Assembly (NCBI RefSeq): GCF_015070385.1
Contig: NZ_JADCSA010000015.1
Coordinates: 1-64,000 of the forward strand
DNA from: Nocardioides malaquae
GTDB taxonomy: Bacteria; Actinomycetota; Actinomycetes; Propionibacteriales; Nocardioidaceae
DNA length: 64,000 nucleotides
Reading direction: 5' to 3'
Shown: positions 27,754 through 37,123 of the stretch, piece by piece
Layout of the letters: the number at the start of each line of letters is the position of its first letter
Position numbering within the stretch: position 1 is the stretch's first letter
Notes under the pieces: model-generated
The model's input: the letters and a program-made list of their open reading frames with translations, nothing else
Told to the model about the DNA's origin: nothing
Databases searched by the model: none
Made by a program: the position numbers and the translations under genes

Positions 27754-29101
27754 GGTCGCCTCCCTCCCCCGGGGCTGCCTCGAGGCACAAGCGGTCGATC
27801 CGCCGACCGTCGACGCGCTCCACGAGCAGCCGGACGGCGGAGGCGCCGGGCTCTCCGTCCGATTCCCCCGCGGAACGGCACTCCACCTCGACGCTGTCGC
27901 CGACCACCGCGAGCCTTCCCAGCGCCTGGACGACCAGGCCGGCGACGGTGTCGTAGTGGTCGTGCTCGGGCAGGGCCCAACCGGTGGCGTCCTCGACCTC
28001 GTCGGGTCGCAGCAGCCCCGAGACCGACCACGAGCCGTCGCGCCGTCGCCGGACGCGCTCACCCATGCGGTCGTGCTCGTCGGCGATGTCACCGACGATC
28101 TCCTCGACGACGTCCTCCAGGGTCACGATGCCGGCCTGGGCGCCGTACTCGTCGAGCACCACCGCCATCTGGAAGCCGTCCTGGCGCAACAGCGCCAGCA
28201 AGGGGTCGAGGCGCAGGGAGTCGGGCACCACGATGGGCTTCACCATGATCCGCCGCACGCGGGTGGTGGCCCGCTCGTGCAGGGGAAGCGCGACGGCGTG
28301 CTTGACGTGCACCGTGCCGACGACGCCCCCGTCGGCGTCGAGCACCGGGAAGCGTGAGTGCCCGCTCTGACGGGCCAGGTCGATGACGGCCGCGGCGCGC
28401 TCGGTCTCCTGCAGGCTGTGGGTGCGCACCCGGGGCGTCATGATCTCGCCGGCCGTGCGCGTCCCGAACTCCACGGACCGTTCCATGAGCTCGGCCGTGT
28501 CGGCGTCGAGCGTGCCCTCGTCGGCCGACCGCTGCACGAGCGAGGCGAGCTCCCCGGAGCTGCGGGCCGAGCGCAGCTCCTCCTGGGGCTCGATGCCGAG
28601 GCGGCGCACGATGGCGTTGGCCGAACCGTTCAGCCCCCGGATCGGCCAGCCCATGACCGTGGTGAACCCTCGCTGGAACCCCTGCGTCGCGCGGGCGGTG
28701 GCCAGCGGCAGGGCGATGGCCAGGTTCTTCGGCACCAGCTCCCCCAGCAGCATCGTGCCGAAGGTGGAGAGCGTCAGGCCGATGCCGATCGCGAGGGGCG
28801 TGACGGCCCCCGCAGGCGTCCCGAGGGCCACGAGAGGCCCGTCGACGAGCTGCGCGATCGCGGGCTCGGCGAGGAACCCGATGGCCAGGTTGGTGACCGT
28901 GATGCCGACCTGCGCCCCGGACAGCTGGGTCGAGAGCGACTGCAGTGCGCTCTGGACACCGGCGGCGCCGGGTTCTCCCGCCCGGACAGCGCGTTCGACG
29001 GCGTTGCGGTCGACGGTGACGAACGAGAACTCAGCGGCCACGAAGAGGCCGCAGGCCACCATGAGCAGCACCGAGAGCGCGAGCAGGAGCCAGGGCGTCA
29101 T
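27746..29101 (-). CDS. HlyC/CorC-type membrane protein with CNNM, CBS and CorC C-terminal domains
   Basis: A 451-aa protein. The DUF21/CNNM region has four hydrophobic segments in residues 1-190 with AAEFSFVTVDRN and LLGELVPKNLA. A CBS pair runs to about residue 345 (IMTPRVRTHSL, TLEDVVEEIVGDI). A C-terminal PDVxx-type domain (residues about 350-440) begins at VSGLLRPDEVEDATG. Candidate roles are Mg2+/Co2+ transport or regulation. The pair matches mycobacterial Rv1841c-Rv1842c in order, as I recall. The ATG at 29101 starts directly with the first helix. It is separated by 143 bases from the acyltransferase gene upstream. Confidence 0.9.
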   Translation of the reverse strand: MTPWLLLALSVLLMVACGLFVAAEFSFVTVDRNAVERAVRAGEPGAAGVQSALQSLSTQLSGAQVGITVTNLAIGFLAEPAIAQLVDGPLVALGTPAGAVTPLAIGIGLTLSTFGTMLLGELVPKNLAIALPLATARATQGFQRGFTTVMGWPIRGLNGSANAIVRRLGIEPQEELRSARSSGELASLVQRSADEGTLDADTAELMERSVEFGTRTAGEIMTPRVRTHSLQETERAAAVIDLARQSGHSRFPVLDADGGVVGTVHVKHAVALPLHERATTRVRRIMVKPIVVPDSLRLDPLLALLRQDGFQMAVVLDEYGAQAGIVTLEDVVEEIVGDIADEHDRMGERVRRRRDGSWSVSGLLRPDEVEDATGWALPEHDHYDTVAGLVVQALGRLAVVGDSVEVECRSAGESDGEPGASAVRLLVERVDGRRIDRLCLEAAPGEGGDHE

Positions 29102-29244
29102 GCCCCACCTCCTCGAGAGCGAGGCAGGCGGGGCCGAGGTTGACCGTCCATGCGGTGCTGGGCTCCTCCACGGTTCGGGGCGCGGCGTCGGTCGGAGCCG
29201 CCCATCCTAGTGGTGTGCGGGCCCGACCCGGTGCCGCGAGCGGC

Positions 29245-29955
29245 TCAGGAGGCGACGAAGAGACCCATGGCCGCGGCGACCTCGCTGGTCGAGACCTCCT
29301 CGAGCACGTCGTCGGCACGGCTCGTCGAGACCCACCCGACTCCGGGCACCAGCCGACGCACCACCCTGGCCGGGGCGCCGACCACGACGCTGTGGTCGGG
29401 CACCTCACCGCGCACGACGGAGGAGGCCCCGACGACGACGTTGCGTCCGATCCTGGCACCGGGCAGGATCACCGCACCCCGCCCGATCCAGGAACCGTCT
29501 CCGATCTCGACGGGGTCGTGGCGTCCGAACTGCAGACCGACGGGAGTGTGCGGGTCCTGGTAGCCGTGGTTGGCGTCGGAGACGTAGACGTCCTGGCCGA
29601 ACCACACGTCGTCACCGATCACGATGGACTCGTGGGCGGTGATCGTGGCGCGCGCCCCGATGACGCAGCGTTCGCCGATCACCAGTCCCCGCTCCGGTGC
29701 GGCGGAGTCGCCGGGTCCGTAGCCCACGCTCATCGAGGTGTGGCGGCCGATCATCGTGCCGGCCCCCACATGGATCGACCCGGTGCCGAAGAGCGACAAC
29801 GGCGGGAACGCGATGCAACTGCCCGGCCCCAGGGTCCCGAACTCGTCGCCGAGCACCGTGCCGGGCGCGATCGCCCCGGCCCGCTCCACCCACCGGTGGG
29901 CGGCGTGCAGGGCGGAGGCGACGAGACGCTGACGACGGTTCACGCGGCGTGACAC
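29245..29955 (-). CDS. Left-handed beta-helix acyltransferase
   Basis: A 236-aa protein of hexapeptide repeats (IGxGxxI-type turns such as VGAGTMIGR, IGERCVIGARATITA, IGDGSWIGRGAVILPGARIGRN). A DANHGY segment carries the histidine used by maltose O-acetyltransferase and serine acetyltransferase relatives. It would acetylate a hydroxyl group, for example on a sugar, with acetyl-CoA. The acceptor is unknown, but the glycosyltransferase array 1 kb away makes a sugar plausible. The GTG at 29955 gives a basic leader; a second GTG five codons later is possible. Confidence 0.88.
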   Translation of the reverse strand: MSRRVNRRQRLVASALHAAHRWVERAGAIAPGTVLGDEFGTLGPGSCIAFPPLSLFGTGSIHVGAGTMIGRHTSMSVGYGPGDSAAPERGLVIGERCVIGARATITAHESIVIGDDVWFGQDVYVSDANHGYQDPHTPVGLQFGRHDPVEIGDGSWIGRGAVILPGARIGRNVVVGASSVVRGEVPDHSVVVGAPARVVRRLVPGVGWVSTSRADDVLEEVSTSEVAAAMGLFVAS

Positions 29956-30006
29956 TACCCGCGCGTAGCCTGGCGCGGGCCGAGTCCGGCGATGAGGGCT
30001 CGGAGG

Positions 30007-30894
30007 TCAGGGCGGGGAGGGCAGGTCGATCGTGCGGCCACCGCGGGCGAGGATCTCGCGCTCCGTGGCGCTGACGATCCGGAAGAGCCGGGTGTTGCGC
30101 CCGAGCCGCGCCTGCTCGGGCAGGACTCGTTGTGACGCGCGGACCGCTGCCGTCAGGCCGGCGTGCGCCGCGCGGTGCACCGGTGTCCAGCGGAAGCCGA
30201 ACGCCTGCCGGACACGCTCGGGCAGGAGGCCCACGACCACCAGGCCGGTGCCGCGCGAGCCGAGTCGGATGCGGGCCGGCACCGGCATGGCGGTGGCGAT
30301 GGCGCGACCCACCACCCGCGCCTCGTCCGTGACGTGGAAGTCGGGCCCCTCGATCTTCCCCCGCAGCCAGGCATCGAACTCGGGGGCGGTCGGAGGTGCC
30401 ACCTCCCTCGGCATCCCGAAGAGCTCCCCGAAGTGGATCCAGTCCTGCCACAGGTCCTCACGCTCGGCGGGCGTCAGCGGACGTACCAGTGCCTCGAAGC
30501 AGACGCGCGAGGAGTCCGCCAGCACCGCCATCGTCCACAGCATCAGCTCGGGGTCGAAGGCGTCGTAGGGCGTTCCCTGCGCGAAGCGGCCTTCCGTGCG
30601 GGGCAGCACTCCCCTGACCCGGTGGTGCATGTGCCGGACCCCGGCCAGCACTCGGTCAGCCTCCGCGCGGGTGCCGAAGAAGACGGTCTCGAACGCCTCC
30701 GCGGTGGCGGCCAACCGCGAGAACGGACGTTCCTTGGCGTGGGTGGAGGAACTCGTGCCGACGTACGGCACCGGCTGGGTGGCGCCCAGGACCAGCGCGC
30801 GCTGACCGTAGGTCTGCCCCACGGCACGGTGCGCCTGGACGCGCTGGAGCAGGGTCCCGTCGAAGTGGCCCGACCCTGCGGATCCCTGACCCAT
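30007..30894 (-). CDS. Oxygenase MpaB family protein (DUF2236)
   Basis: A 295-aa protein of the DUF2236/MpaB family. Marks are residues AKERPFSRL, MHHRVRG (histidine pair region), DPELMLWTMAVLADSS and the following YEDL-like ADWIH segment. MpaB and Lcp rubber oxygenases bind haem b through histidines in this domain; whether this member binds haem is not visible. It has no signal peptide. The ATG at 30894 follows an AAGGAG ribosome site at ideal spacing, so the upstream open stretch was excluded. It is alone, divergent from the glycosyltransferase array. Confidence 0.85.
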   Translation of the reverse strand: MGQGSAGSGHFDGTLLQRVQAHRAVGQTYGQRALVLGATQPVPYVGTSSSTHAKERPFSRLAATAEAFETVFFGTRAEADRVLAGVRHMHHRVRGVLPRTEGRFAQGTPYDAFDPELMLWTMAVLADSSRVCFEALVRPLTPAEREDLWQDWIHFGELFGMPREVAPPTAPEFDAWLRGKIEGPDFHVTDEARVVGRAIATAMPVPARIRLGSRGTGLVVVGLLPERVRQAFGFRWTPVHRAAHAGLTAAVRASQRVLPEQARLGRNTRLFRIVSATEREILARGGRTIDLPSPP

Positions 30895-31046
30895 CGAGGC
30901 TCCTTCCCCGCAGCGGTCACCCGCGCGTTGCTCCTCCCCCATCGTGTCACGCCCCCGAGGTCTCAGGAGTGAGCGAGGACGCCCAGGGGTAGGAGCCGGT
31001 GGTCCGCGTCGACCAGATGCGGCTCGTGTCACGGGAGTCCTTGCCA

Positions 31047-32165
31047 ATGCCAGAGCAGAAGTCGGCGGTGCTGGTGCCGCCACGCCAGCGTCAGTCGCGT
31101 CCCCTCACCGTCGCGTCGGTGCCTGCGGGGCACGTGTACGTCCGTCACCTGGCGCCCCTCGATGGTGGCGGCCCACGACGCCTGCCCGACCCCGTGCCGG
31201 CAGGCGGACGGCCCAACGGCGCCGCCTGGTGGCCGCCGGTGATGCTCGACCCGACCTGGCTCGCCACCGCCGACTTCGACCTCCTCCACCTGCACTTCGG
31301 CTTCGACGCCTGTGATCCCTCGACCCTGGAGGAGGTGGTCGAGGTGCTTCGTCGCCGCGGCAAGCCGTTCGTCTTCACCGTGCACGACCTGCGCAACCCA
31401 CACCACGAGGACCGCACGCTCCATGACGCCCAACTCGACGTGCTCGTGCCCGCCGCCGACGCGGTCATCACCCTCACCCGGGGCGCGGCGACCGAGATCG
31501 CCCGCCGCTGGGGCGTGGAGGCCACGGTCGTCCCGCACCCCCACGTCGTCGACCTGGAGACCTCGGCCGCCCTCCGGCGCCAGCGCCACGACCGCGACGG
31601 CGCCGGCCCCTTCCGGGTGGGCCTGCACGTCAAGAGCTTGAGGGCGGGGATGGCTCCCCACCGCATCCTGCCGACGTTGATCGAGACCGTGGCGAACCTC
31701 GACGACGCCGTGCTCCAGGTCAACGGGCACCGTGACGTGCTGGAGCGCGGGGGGGCCCGGTTCGACGACGAGCTGCACGCGTTGCTGTCGGAGGCGGCGC
31801 ACCGCGGACTCGTCGACCTCCGGGTGCACGACTACCTCAGTGACGCCGACCTGTGGCAGTACCTCGCCTCGTTGGACCTCGCCGTCCTGCCCTACCGCTT
31901 CGGCACCCACTCGGGCTGGCTGGAGGCGTGTCGCGACGTCGGCACCACGGTCCTGGCGCCGACCTGCGGTCACTTCGCCGACCAGGGACCGGTGCTGACC
32001 TACACGCACGACGAGGACCACTTCGACCCCGCGAGCCTGCGGACGGCGGTGCTGCGGGCGTACGAGGAACGCCCGAGCTGGGGGGCGAGTGAGGCCGAGC
32101 GGCGCCAGCAACGCCACGAGGTGGCCGCCGCCCATGACGCGATCTACCAGGACCTCGTGCGATGA
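31047..32165 (+). CDS. Glycosyltransferase (GT-B fold, first of a coupled array)
   Basis: A 372-aa protein with a two-Rossmann GT-B layout. LLHLHFGFD, then FVFTVHDLRNPH, VPAADAVITLT and VVPHPHVVD form the first domain. A second domain has YLSDADLWQYLASLDLAVLPYRFGTHSGWLEA, the usual C-terminal nucleotide-sugar region of GT1/GT4 enzymes. The donor and acceptor are unknown. The ATG at 31047 has GGGAG nine bases upstream. Its stop overlaps the next gene by four bases, starting a chain of coupled genes. Confidence 0.8.
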   Translation: MPEQKSAVLVPPRQRQSRPLTVASVPAGHVYVRHLAPLDGGGPRRLPDPVPAGGRPNGAAWWPPVMLDPTWLATADFDLLHLHFGFDACDPSTLEEVVEVLRRRGKPFVFTVHDLRNPHHEDRTLHDAQLDVLVPAADAVITLTRGAATEIARRWGVEATVVPHPHVVDLETSAALRRQRHDRDGAGPFRVGLHVKSLRAGMAPHRILPTLIETVANLDDAVLQVNGHRDVLERGGARFDDELHALLSEAAHRGLVDLRVHDYLSDADLWQYLASLDLAVLPYRFGTHSGWLEACRDVGTTVLAPTCGHFADQGPVLTYTHDEDHFDPASLRTAVLRAYEERPSWGASEAERRQQRHEVAAAHDAIYQDLVR

Positions 32166-33289
32166 CGACGCACTCCACCCACTCCCTGCGCGGCCGGTGG
32201 CGGGACGAGGCAAGGCTGCGCATCTGCCTGGTGGCCAACGCACGGTTCCCGATCCGCCAGCCCTTCATCGGGGGTCTCGAGTCGATGACCTGGCACCTGG
32301 CGCGGGGCCTGCGTCGACGGGGACACGAGGTGGCGCTCTTCGCCGCCCCCGGGTCGGACCCGGCGCTCGACGTCGAGAAGCTGCCTCTCACTCCGACGCA
32401 GGGCAACGCCGGACGGCGCCACTCCGGACGGAACGACGTCGACGCACCGGAGTGGATCGAGGCCTCGGAGCACGTCGCCTACCAGCGGCTCCTCGCCGAC
32501 CTGTCCGCCGGTGAGCGTCACTTCGACGTCCTCCACAACAACAGCCTCCACCCCCTTCCGCTGGCCGAGGCCGCGTCGCTGCCGATGCCGGTGCTCACGA
32601 CGCTGCACACGCCTCCTCTCGCGGCGATGGAGAAGGCCATCAGGACCGGTGGCGGACGACCGGCCTTCACCGCGGTCTCGGAGTTCACCGCGAGGTCCTG
32701 GGCGCCGTTGGTGGACGCCTCCTGCGTGCCCAACGGGGTGGACACCGACCTGTGGCCGGCTGGCCCCGGAGGAGACACGGCCGTGTGGTCGGGACGTCTG
32801 GTGCCGGAGAAGGCTCCCCACCAGGCCATCGACGCGGCCCGCCACGCCGGGGTGGCGCTGGTGCTGGCGGGTCCCGTGCTGGACGACGCCTACTTCGCCG
32901 CCGAGATCAGGCCCCGACTGGGAGGCAGGGTCATCTGTGCCGGGCACCTGCGACAGCCGGCCCTCGCCCAACTGGTGGGCCGCTCGTCGGTGGCCGTGGT
33001 GACGCCCGACTGGGACGAGCCCTTTGGACTCGTCGCGGCGGAGGCGCTCGCGTGCGGCACCCCGGTGGCGGCCTACGCCCGCGGTGGGTTGCCGGAGGTG
33101 GTCGGTCGACACGGCAGCTTCGCGCCGGCCGGAGACGTCGTCACCCTCGGTCAGGCGATCCGGGAGGCACGCGGACTGGACCGCCGTGCTGCCCGGCGCC
33201 ACGCCGAGCGGCACCTGTCGGTCGCCACGATGGTCGAGCGCTACGAGGACCACTACCGCCTCCTTCTGGACACAGGGGTGGCCGCGTGA
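32162..33289 (+). CDS. GT4-family glycosyltransferase
   Basis: A 375-aa GT-B enzyme. The N-terminal acceptor domain starts at ARFPIRQPFIGGLE, the usual GG-x-E loop. The C-terminal domain has WSGRLVPEKAPH and later PDWDEPFGLVAAEALACGTPVAAY, the E-x7-E retaining-GT4 motif. This points to transfer of a sugar with retained stereochemistry from a UDP- or GDP-sugar. The start overlaps the preceding gene (ATGA) and the stop overlaps the next GTG. Target glycan unknown. Confidence 0.9.
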   Translation: MTTHSTHSLRGRWRDEARLRICLVANARFPIRQPFIGGLESMTWHLARGLRRRGHEVALFAAPGSDPALDVEKLPLTPTQGNAGRRHSGRNDVDAPEWIEASEHVAYQRLLADLSAGERHFDVLHNNSLHPLPLAEAASLPMPVLTTLHTPPLAAMEKAIRTGGGRPAFTAVSEFTARSWAPLVDASCVPNGVDTDLWPAGPGGDTAVWSGRLVPEKAPHQAIDAARHAGVALVLAGPVLDDAYFAAEIRPRLGGRVICAGHLRQPALAQLVGRSSVAVVTPDWDEPFGLVAAEALACGTPVAAYARGGLPEVVGRHGSFAPAGDVVTLGQAIREARGLDRRAARRHAERHLSVATMVERYEDHYRLLLDTGVAA

Positions 33290-34308
33290 TCGGTCACTAC
33301 GTGCACCACCACGGCAGCGGCCACCTGCACCGGGCCATGACCATCGCGCCGCACCTGCCCGAGCCGGTCACCGGCCTCTCCTCCCTGCCCCGTCCCGACG
33401 GCTGGCAGGGCGACTGGGTGCAGCTGCCCCGCGACGACTCCGACCCGGTGGGCTACGCGACCGCCGACGTGACCGCCGGCGAGCGGTTGCGCTGGGTGCC
33501 ACTGCAGGACGACGGCCTGAGGGAGCGTACGCACGCCCTCTCCTCCTGGATCGAACGGGAGCGACCCTCCGCCATGCTGGTCGACCAGTCGGTGGAGGTC
33601 ACCCTGACCGCTCGCCTGCACGGCGTCCCCGTCGTCGGCTTCACGGCTCCCGGACACCGGGGCGACCCGGCCCACACGCTCGGGTTCGACGTCTGCTCCG
33701 CCTTGGTGGGCGCCTGGCCCGAGGGCTGTACCGACGCCATGCTGCCGGGCGTCCCGGAGCGGATCCGGCGCCGCTTCACGGCCGTCGGGGGGTGCTCCCG
33801 GTTTCCCGTGGCCCTGCCCGAGCACCGACCCGGGCCCGGCCGACGCGCGGGCCGCCACGTCGTGGTGATCGCCGGCGACGGCGGCGACTCCTTCTCGGCT
33901 CCCGCCCTCGAGCGGGCCCGCGCCAGCACGCCAGACTGGACCTGGACCGTGCTCAGTCGCCGCCTCGGCACCTGGCACCCCGACCCTGCAGCGCTGCTCG
34001 CGACGGCCGACGTGGCGGTGATCCATGCCGGCCAGAACTCGGTCGCGGAGGTCGCGTCGCTGCGGGTCCCCGCGGTCGTGGTGCCGCAACCGCGACCCTT
34101 CGACGAGCAGGTGACGACCGCGACGGTGCTGTCGGAGGGTTGGCCGGCGCTGGTTCTGGACACGCTGCCCGACGTCGGGTGGTCCGACGTGCTGGAGCAG
34201 GCGGCATCACTCGACGGTGACGCGTGGCAGAGCTGGTGCGACGGACGGTCGGCGGAACGCGTGGCGGCGCTGGTGCGCGCCGTCATCCACGAGAGGAGAG
34301 CAGCATGA
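33286..34308 (+). CDS. UDP-glycosyltransferase-like protein (GT1/GT28 type)
   Basis: A 340-aa protein beginning IGHYVHHHGSGHLHRAM, the glycine/histidine entry loop of MurG- and UGT-like enzymes. The second domain carries ADVAVIHAGQNSVAEVASLRVPAVVVPQP, close to the sugar-nucleotide-binding site of GT1/GT28 proteins. It is likely soluble or peripheral. The GTG start overlaps the GT4 stop by four bases. It may act on the same acceptor as its neighbours. Confidence 0.82.
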   Translation: MIGHYVHHHGSGHLHRAMTIAPHLPEPVTGLSSLPRPDGWQGDWVQLPRDDSDPVGYATADVTAGERLRWVPLQDDGLRERTHALSSWIERERPSAMLVDQSVEVTLTARLHGVPVVGFTAPGHRGDPAHTLGFDVCSALVGAWPEGCTDAMLPGVPERIRRRFTAVGGCSRFPVALPEHRPGPGRRAGRHVVVIAGDGGDSFSAPALERARASTPDWTWTVLSRRLGTWHPDPAALLATADVAVIHAGQNSVAEVASLRVPAVVVPQPRPFDEQVTTATVLSEGWPALVLDTLPDVGWSDVLEQAASLDGDAWQSWCDGRSAERVAALVRAVIHERRAA

Positions 34309-35162
34309 GTCGCGTCGCGGTGATCACGGTGGCCCACGGTCGCCACACCCACCTGGCCGGGCAGCGTGCCACGCTGGCGGCCTGCGGGCCCGCCCCGGAC
34401 GACCACGTGGTGGTCGCCATGGACGACTCGGAGCTGGTGGAGCGCGGGGTCGCCCGCGTCAGCGTCGACGCCGTGACCCTTGCCGACTCGGGGGTCACGG
34501 CCCTGCCCCTGGCTGCGGCCCGCAACGCCGGCGCCCGGGAGGCACTGGCGCACGGCGCCGAGGTGCTCGTCTTCCTCGACGTCGACTGCCTGGCCGGCTG
34601 CGACCTGGTCTCGGGCTACACCGAGGCCGTACGCATGCGACCCGACGTCGTGTGGTCCGGTCCGGTCACCTACCTGCCCCCAGCCCCCGTCGCCGGCTAC
34701 GACCTCGACCGTCTGGCGGAGATGGACGACCCCCACCCGGCCCGCCCCGCACCGGCGCCTGGAGAGCTGGTGGTGGGCGCCGACCCCGACCTCTTCTGGT
34801 CACTCTCGTTCGCGTGCAGCGCGGATGCGTGGCGCACGACCGGTGGCTTCTGCGAGGACTACGTGGGCTACGGCGGTGAGGACACCGACTTCGGACGCCT
34901 GGTCGAACGCTCGGGGCTCACCCTGGGCTGGACCGGCGCGGCGCGGGCCTACCACCAGTGGCACCCCGTCTCGGCCCCGCCCGTGGAGCACCTCGACGAC
35001 ATCGTGCGCAACGCCAACCTCTTCCGCGAACGCTGGGGCGAGGACGCGATGGAGGCGTGGTTGCTCGAGTTCGCCCGCCGGGGGCTGGCGGCCCGACGCG
35101 CCGACGGCAGCTGGCAGGTGCTGCAGTCGGAGACCCGTCGTCCTTGGCGGCGGTCGGCGTGA
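34305..35162 (+). CDS. GT2-type glycosyltransferase (GT-A fold)
   Basis: A 285-aa protein starting VAVITVAHGRHTHL. The LDVDCLAG segment is a metal-binding D-x-D in the GT-A fold, and GYGGEDTDFGRLVE is the E-D acceptor/base motif typical of galactosyltransferase-like GT2/GT27 enzymes. No membrane segment is present. A GAGGAGAG ribosome site precedes the ATG, which overlaps the previous stop. It ends in an overlap with the methyltransferase GTG. Confidence 0.87.
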   Translation: MSRVAVITVAHGRHTHLAGQRATLAACGPAPDDHVVVAMDDSELVERGVARVSVDAVTLADSGVTALPLAAARNAGAREALAHGAEVLVFLDVDCLAGCDLVSGYTEAVRMRPDVVWSGPVTYLPPAPVAGYDLDRLAEMDDPHPARPAPAPGELVVGADPDLFWSLSFACSADAWRTTGGFCEDYVGYGGEDTDFGRLVERSGLTLGWTGAARAYHQWHPVSAPPVEHLDDIVRNANLFRERWGEDAMEAWLLEFARRGLAARRADGSWQVLQSETRRPWRRSA

Positions 35163-35794
35163 CGACGCCCGTGCTCGACATGGACTTCGGCCCGCTCACG
35201 ATCGCCCACGACGCGCGGGTCCTGGAGCCGAGGCCGTGGACGGTGCTGCAGTCGCGCTGGGCAGCGGACCTCTCCCCCGAGCTGCCCGGTGGACCGCTCC
35301 TCGAGCTCTGCACGGGGGCCGGCCACATCGGGCTGCTCGCGGTGCACCTCTCGGGCCGGCCCGGCGTGCTCGTCGACGTCGACCCCGCGGCCACCTGGTT
35401 CGCCCACGCCAACGCCGAGCGCGCAGGGCTCGCTGACCGCGTCGAGGTGCGGCTCGGACGGGCCGAGGAGGCGGTGCGTCCCGACGAGTCGTTCGGCCTC
35501 GTCATCGCCGACCCGCCGTGGGTGCCGTCGGCGTCCGTCGGCCGCTTCCCCGACGACCCACTCCTCGCCATCGACGGTGGCCACGACGGACTGGCGATCG
35601 CCTGGACCTGCCTGACGGTGATGGGCGACTGCCTGGCCCCCGGAGGGGCCGGACTGCTCCAGCTGGGCGACCACGCCCAGGTCGACGCGGTGCGTGAGTG
35701 GCTGGCCCGTGACGACACGCCGGCCCTGCGGGTGACGGACGTACGGGCCCACGAGGACCGCGGGGTCGTGGCCCTGCTGCGCTGGGCCGGCTGA
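35159..35794 (+). CDS. Class I SAM-dependent methyltransferase
   Basis: A 211-aa protein with a Rossmann SAM site. LLELCTGAGHIGLLA is motif I, LVDVDPAA the acidic loop, and VIADPPWVPS a DPPW motif found in HemK/RlmA-like N- or O-methyltransferases. The substrate is unknown; being coupled to four glycosyltransferases, it may methylate a glycan or the same small molecule. It starts with a GTG that overlaps the GT2 stop and is followed by an 88-base gap, the only break in the array. Confidence 0.85.
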   Translation: MTTPVLDMDFGPLTIAHDARVLEPRPWTVLQSRWAADLSPELPGGPLLELCTGAGHIGLLAVHLSGRPGVLVDVDPAATWFAHANAERAGLADRVEVRLGRAEEAVRPDESFGLVIADPPWVPSASVGRFPDDPLLAIDGGHDGLAIAWTCLTVMGDCLAPGGAGLLQLGDHAQVDAVREWLARDDTPALRVTDVRAHEDRGVVALLRWAG

Positions 35795-35882
35795 GGTCCG
35801 GACCGGACTGCGGCAAGCCACGTGTGACGCCGTCGGGGTGGGGGTAGGTGGGTGCCAGTCCGAACTTTCCAGGAGGCAGCCC

Positions 35883-36875
35883 GTGCTCACCCCTCGCCCC
35901 GTCGGTCCCCTCTCCGGATGGGTCCACGGCGTCCTCGTCGGCGCTGACCCGGCCCCCGCGCCCGAGGTCGCCAGCGACGACCCGGTGCTCGACCGTGACC
36001 TGCAGCTGGCGCTGTGGACGCTCTACGAGCTGCACTACGGCGGCTTCGACGACGCGGACCCCGACGCGGACTGGGACCCCACGCTCATCGCCTTCCGCCG
36101 CCAGCTCGAGCGCCTCTTCGAGGCCTCCGTGCGGGAGCGGACGGCCTCCGTGATGCCCACCGAGGCGCCCGCGACGGACATCGAGGGCGTCGTCGCCCAG
36201 CTGACGCAGGTCATCGACGCCGTCACCGGGCCTGACCTGACGGGTCACCTGCAGCGTCGCGCCGACCTCGCGCAGTTCACCGAGTTCATGCGCCTGCGCA
36301 GCATCTATCACCTGAAGGAGTCCGACCCGCAGAGCTTCGTGCTCCCGCGCGTGCGCGGTGGCGCCAAGGTGGCGCTGGCCGAGCTCCAGTACGACGAGTT
36401 CGGCGCAGGCCGCCCCGAGATGCTCCACCAGCGGCTCTTCGCCGGGGCGCTGGAGGCGTGCGGCCTTGAGGCCGACTACGGCGTCTACATCGACGAGGCC
36501 GACGCCTCCACCCTGGCCGTGAACAACGTGATGTCGCTCTTCGCGCTCAACCGCAGGCTGCGGGGTGCCAGCCTCGGTCACCTGGCCGCCTTCGAGGCCA
36601 CGAGCAGCATCCCCTGCCGCCGCATCGCGCAGGGCACCCGCCGTTTGGGGCTGCCCGACGCGGCGGCCGCCTACTGGGACGAGCACGTCGAGGCCGACGC
36701 CGCGCACGAGCAGGTCGCCCTCCGGGACATCTGTGGGCGCGTGGTCTCCGACGAACCTGCCCTGGCGGGTGACGTCCTGATGGGAGCGGCCGCCTGTGCC
36801 GTGCTCGACGCGGTCGCCGCCCAGGAGCTGCTCGGCCGCTGGGATGCCCTCGACGAGTCGCGAGGGGCGGCATGA
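35883..36875 (+). CDS. Iron-containing redox enzyme, haem-oxygenase-like fold
   Basis: A 330-aa protein of the haem-oxygenase-like iron-containing redox enzyme group (PF14518-type). Helical blocks ALWTLYELHYGGF, EFMRLRSIYHLKE, ALAELQYDEFGAG and YWDEHVEADAAHEQVA supply the Glu/His residues that in characterised relatives bind a non-haem di-iron centre. Such enzymes oxidise or cleave small molecules. An AGGAGG ribosome site sits seven bases before the GTG at 35883. Its stop overlaps the CDGSH gene. The pairing with a CDGSH protein is also seen in other Actinobacteria to my knowledge, but no function has been shown. Confidence 0.82.
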   Translation: MLTPRPVGPLSGWVHGVLVGADPAPAPEVASDDPVLDRDLQLALWTLYELHYGGFDDADPDADWDPTLIAFRRQLERLFEASVRERTASVMPTEAPATDIEGVVAQLTQVIDAVTGPDLTGHLQRRADLAQFTEFMRLRSIYHLKESDPQSFVLPRVRGGAKVALAELQYDEFGAGRPEMLHQRLFAGALEACGLEADYGVYIDEADASTLAVNNVMSLFALNRRLRGASLGHLAAFEATSSIPCRRIAQGTRRLGLPDAAAAYWDEHVEADAAHEQVALRDICGRVVSDEPALAGDVLMGAAACAVLDAVAAQELLGRWDALDESRGAA

Positions 36876-37123
36876 GCGTGCGTACGCAGGTCTGCCCCCA
36901 CGGCCCGCTGCTGGTGCGCGGCGCCGACGCCTGGCCCGACGCCGACGGAGAGCTCCACGCGGTCGAACGCCCCGTCGTCGCGGTCTGCCGGTGCGAGAAG
37001 TCGCAGCGCATGCCCTGGTGCGACGGCACCCACAAGCTGATGCCCCCCGGGTGGGACACCGCCGCTCCGGAGACAGCGGCGCCGCGACCGACACGCCCCC
37101 GTCTCGCCACTGGTGGTGAGTGA
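36872..37123 (+). CDS. CDGSH-type iron-sulfur protein
   Basis: An 83-aa protein with one CDGSH motif. Cys39, Cys41, Cys50 and His54 (CRCEKS, then PWCDGTH) provide the 3Cys-1His ligands for a [2Fe-2S] cluster; the canonical serine of CDGSH is threonine here. It probably passes electrons to the neighbouring iron enzyme or FAD protein. There is no membrane anchor. Start and stop overlap both neighbours (ATGA with the preceding gene, about 11 bases with the following), indicating stoichiometric expression. Confidence 0.9.
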   Translation: MSVRTQVCPHGPLLVRGADAWPDADGELHAVERPVVAVCRCEKSQRMPWCDGTHKLMPPGWDTAAPETAAPRPTRPRLATGGE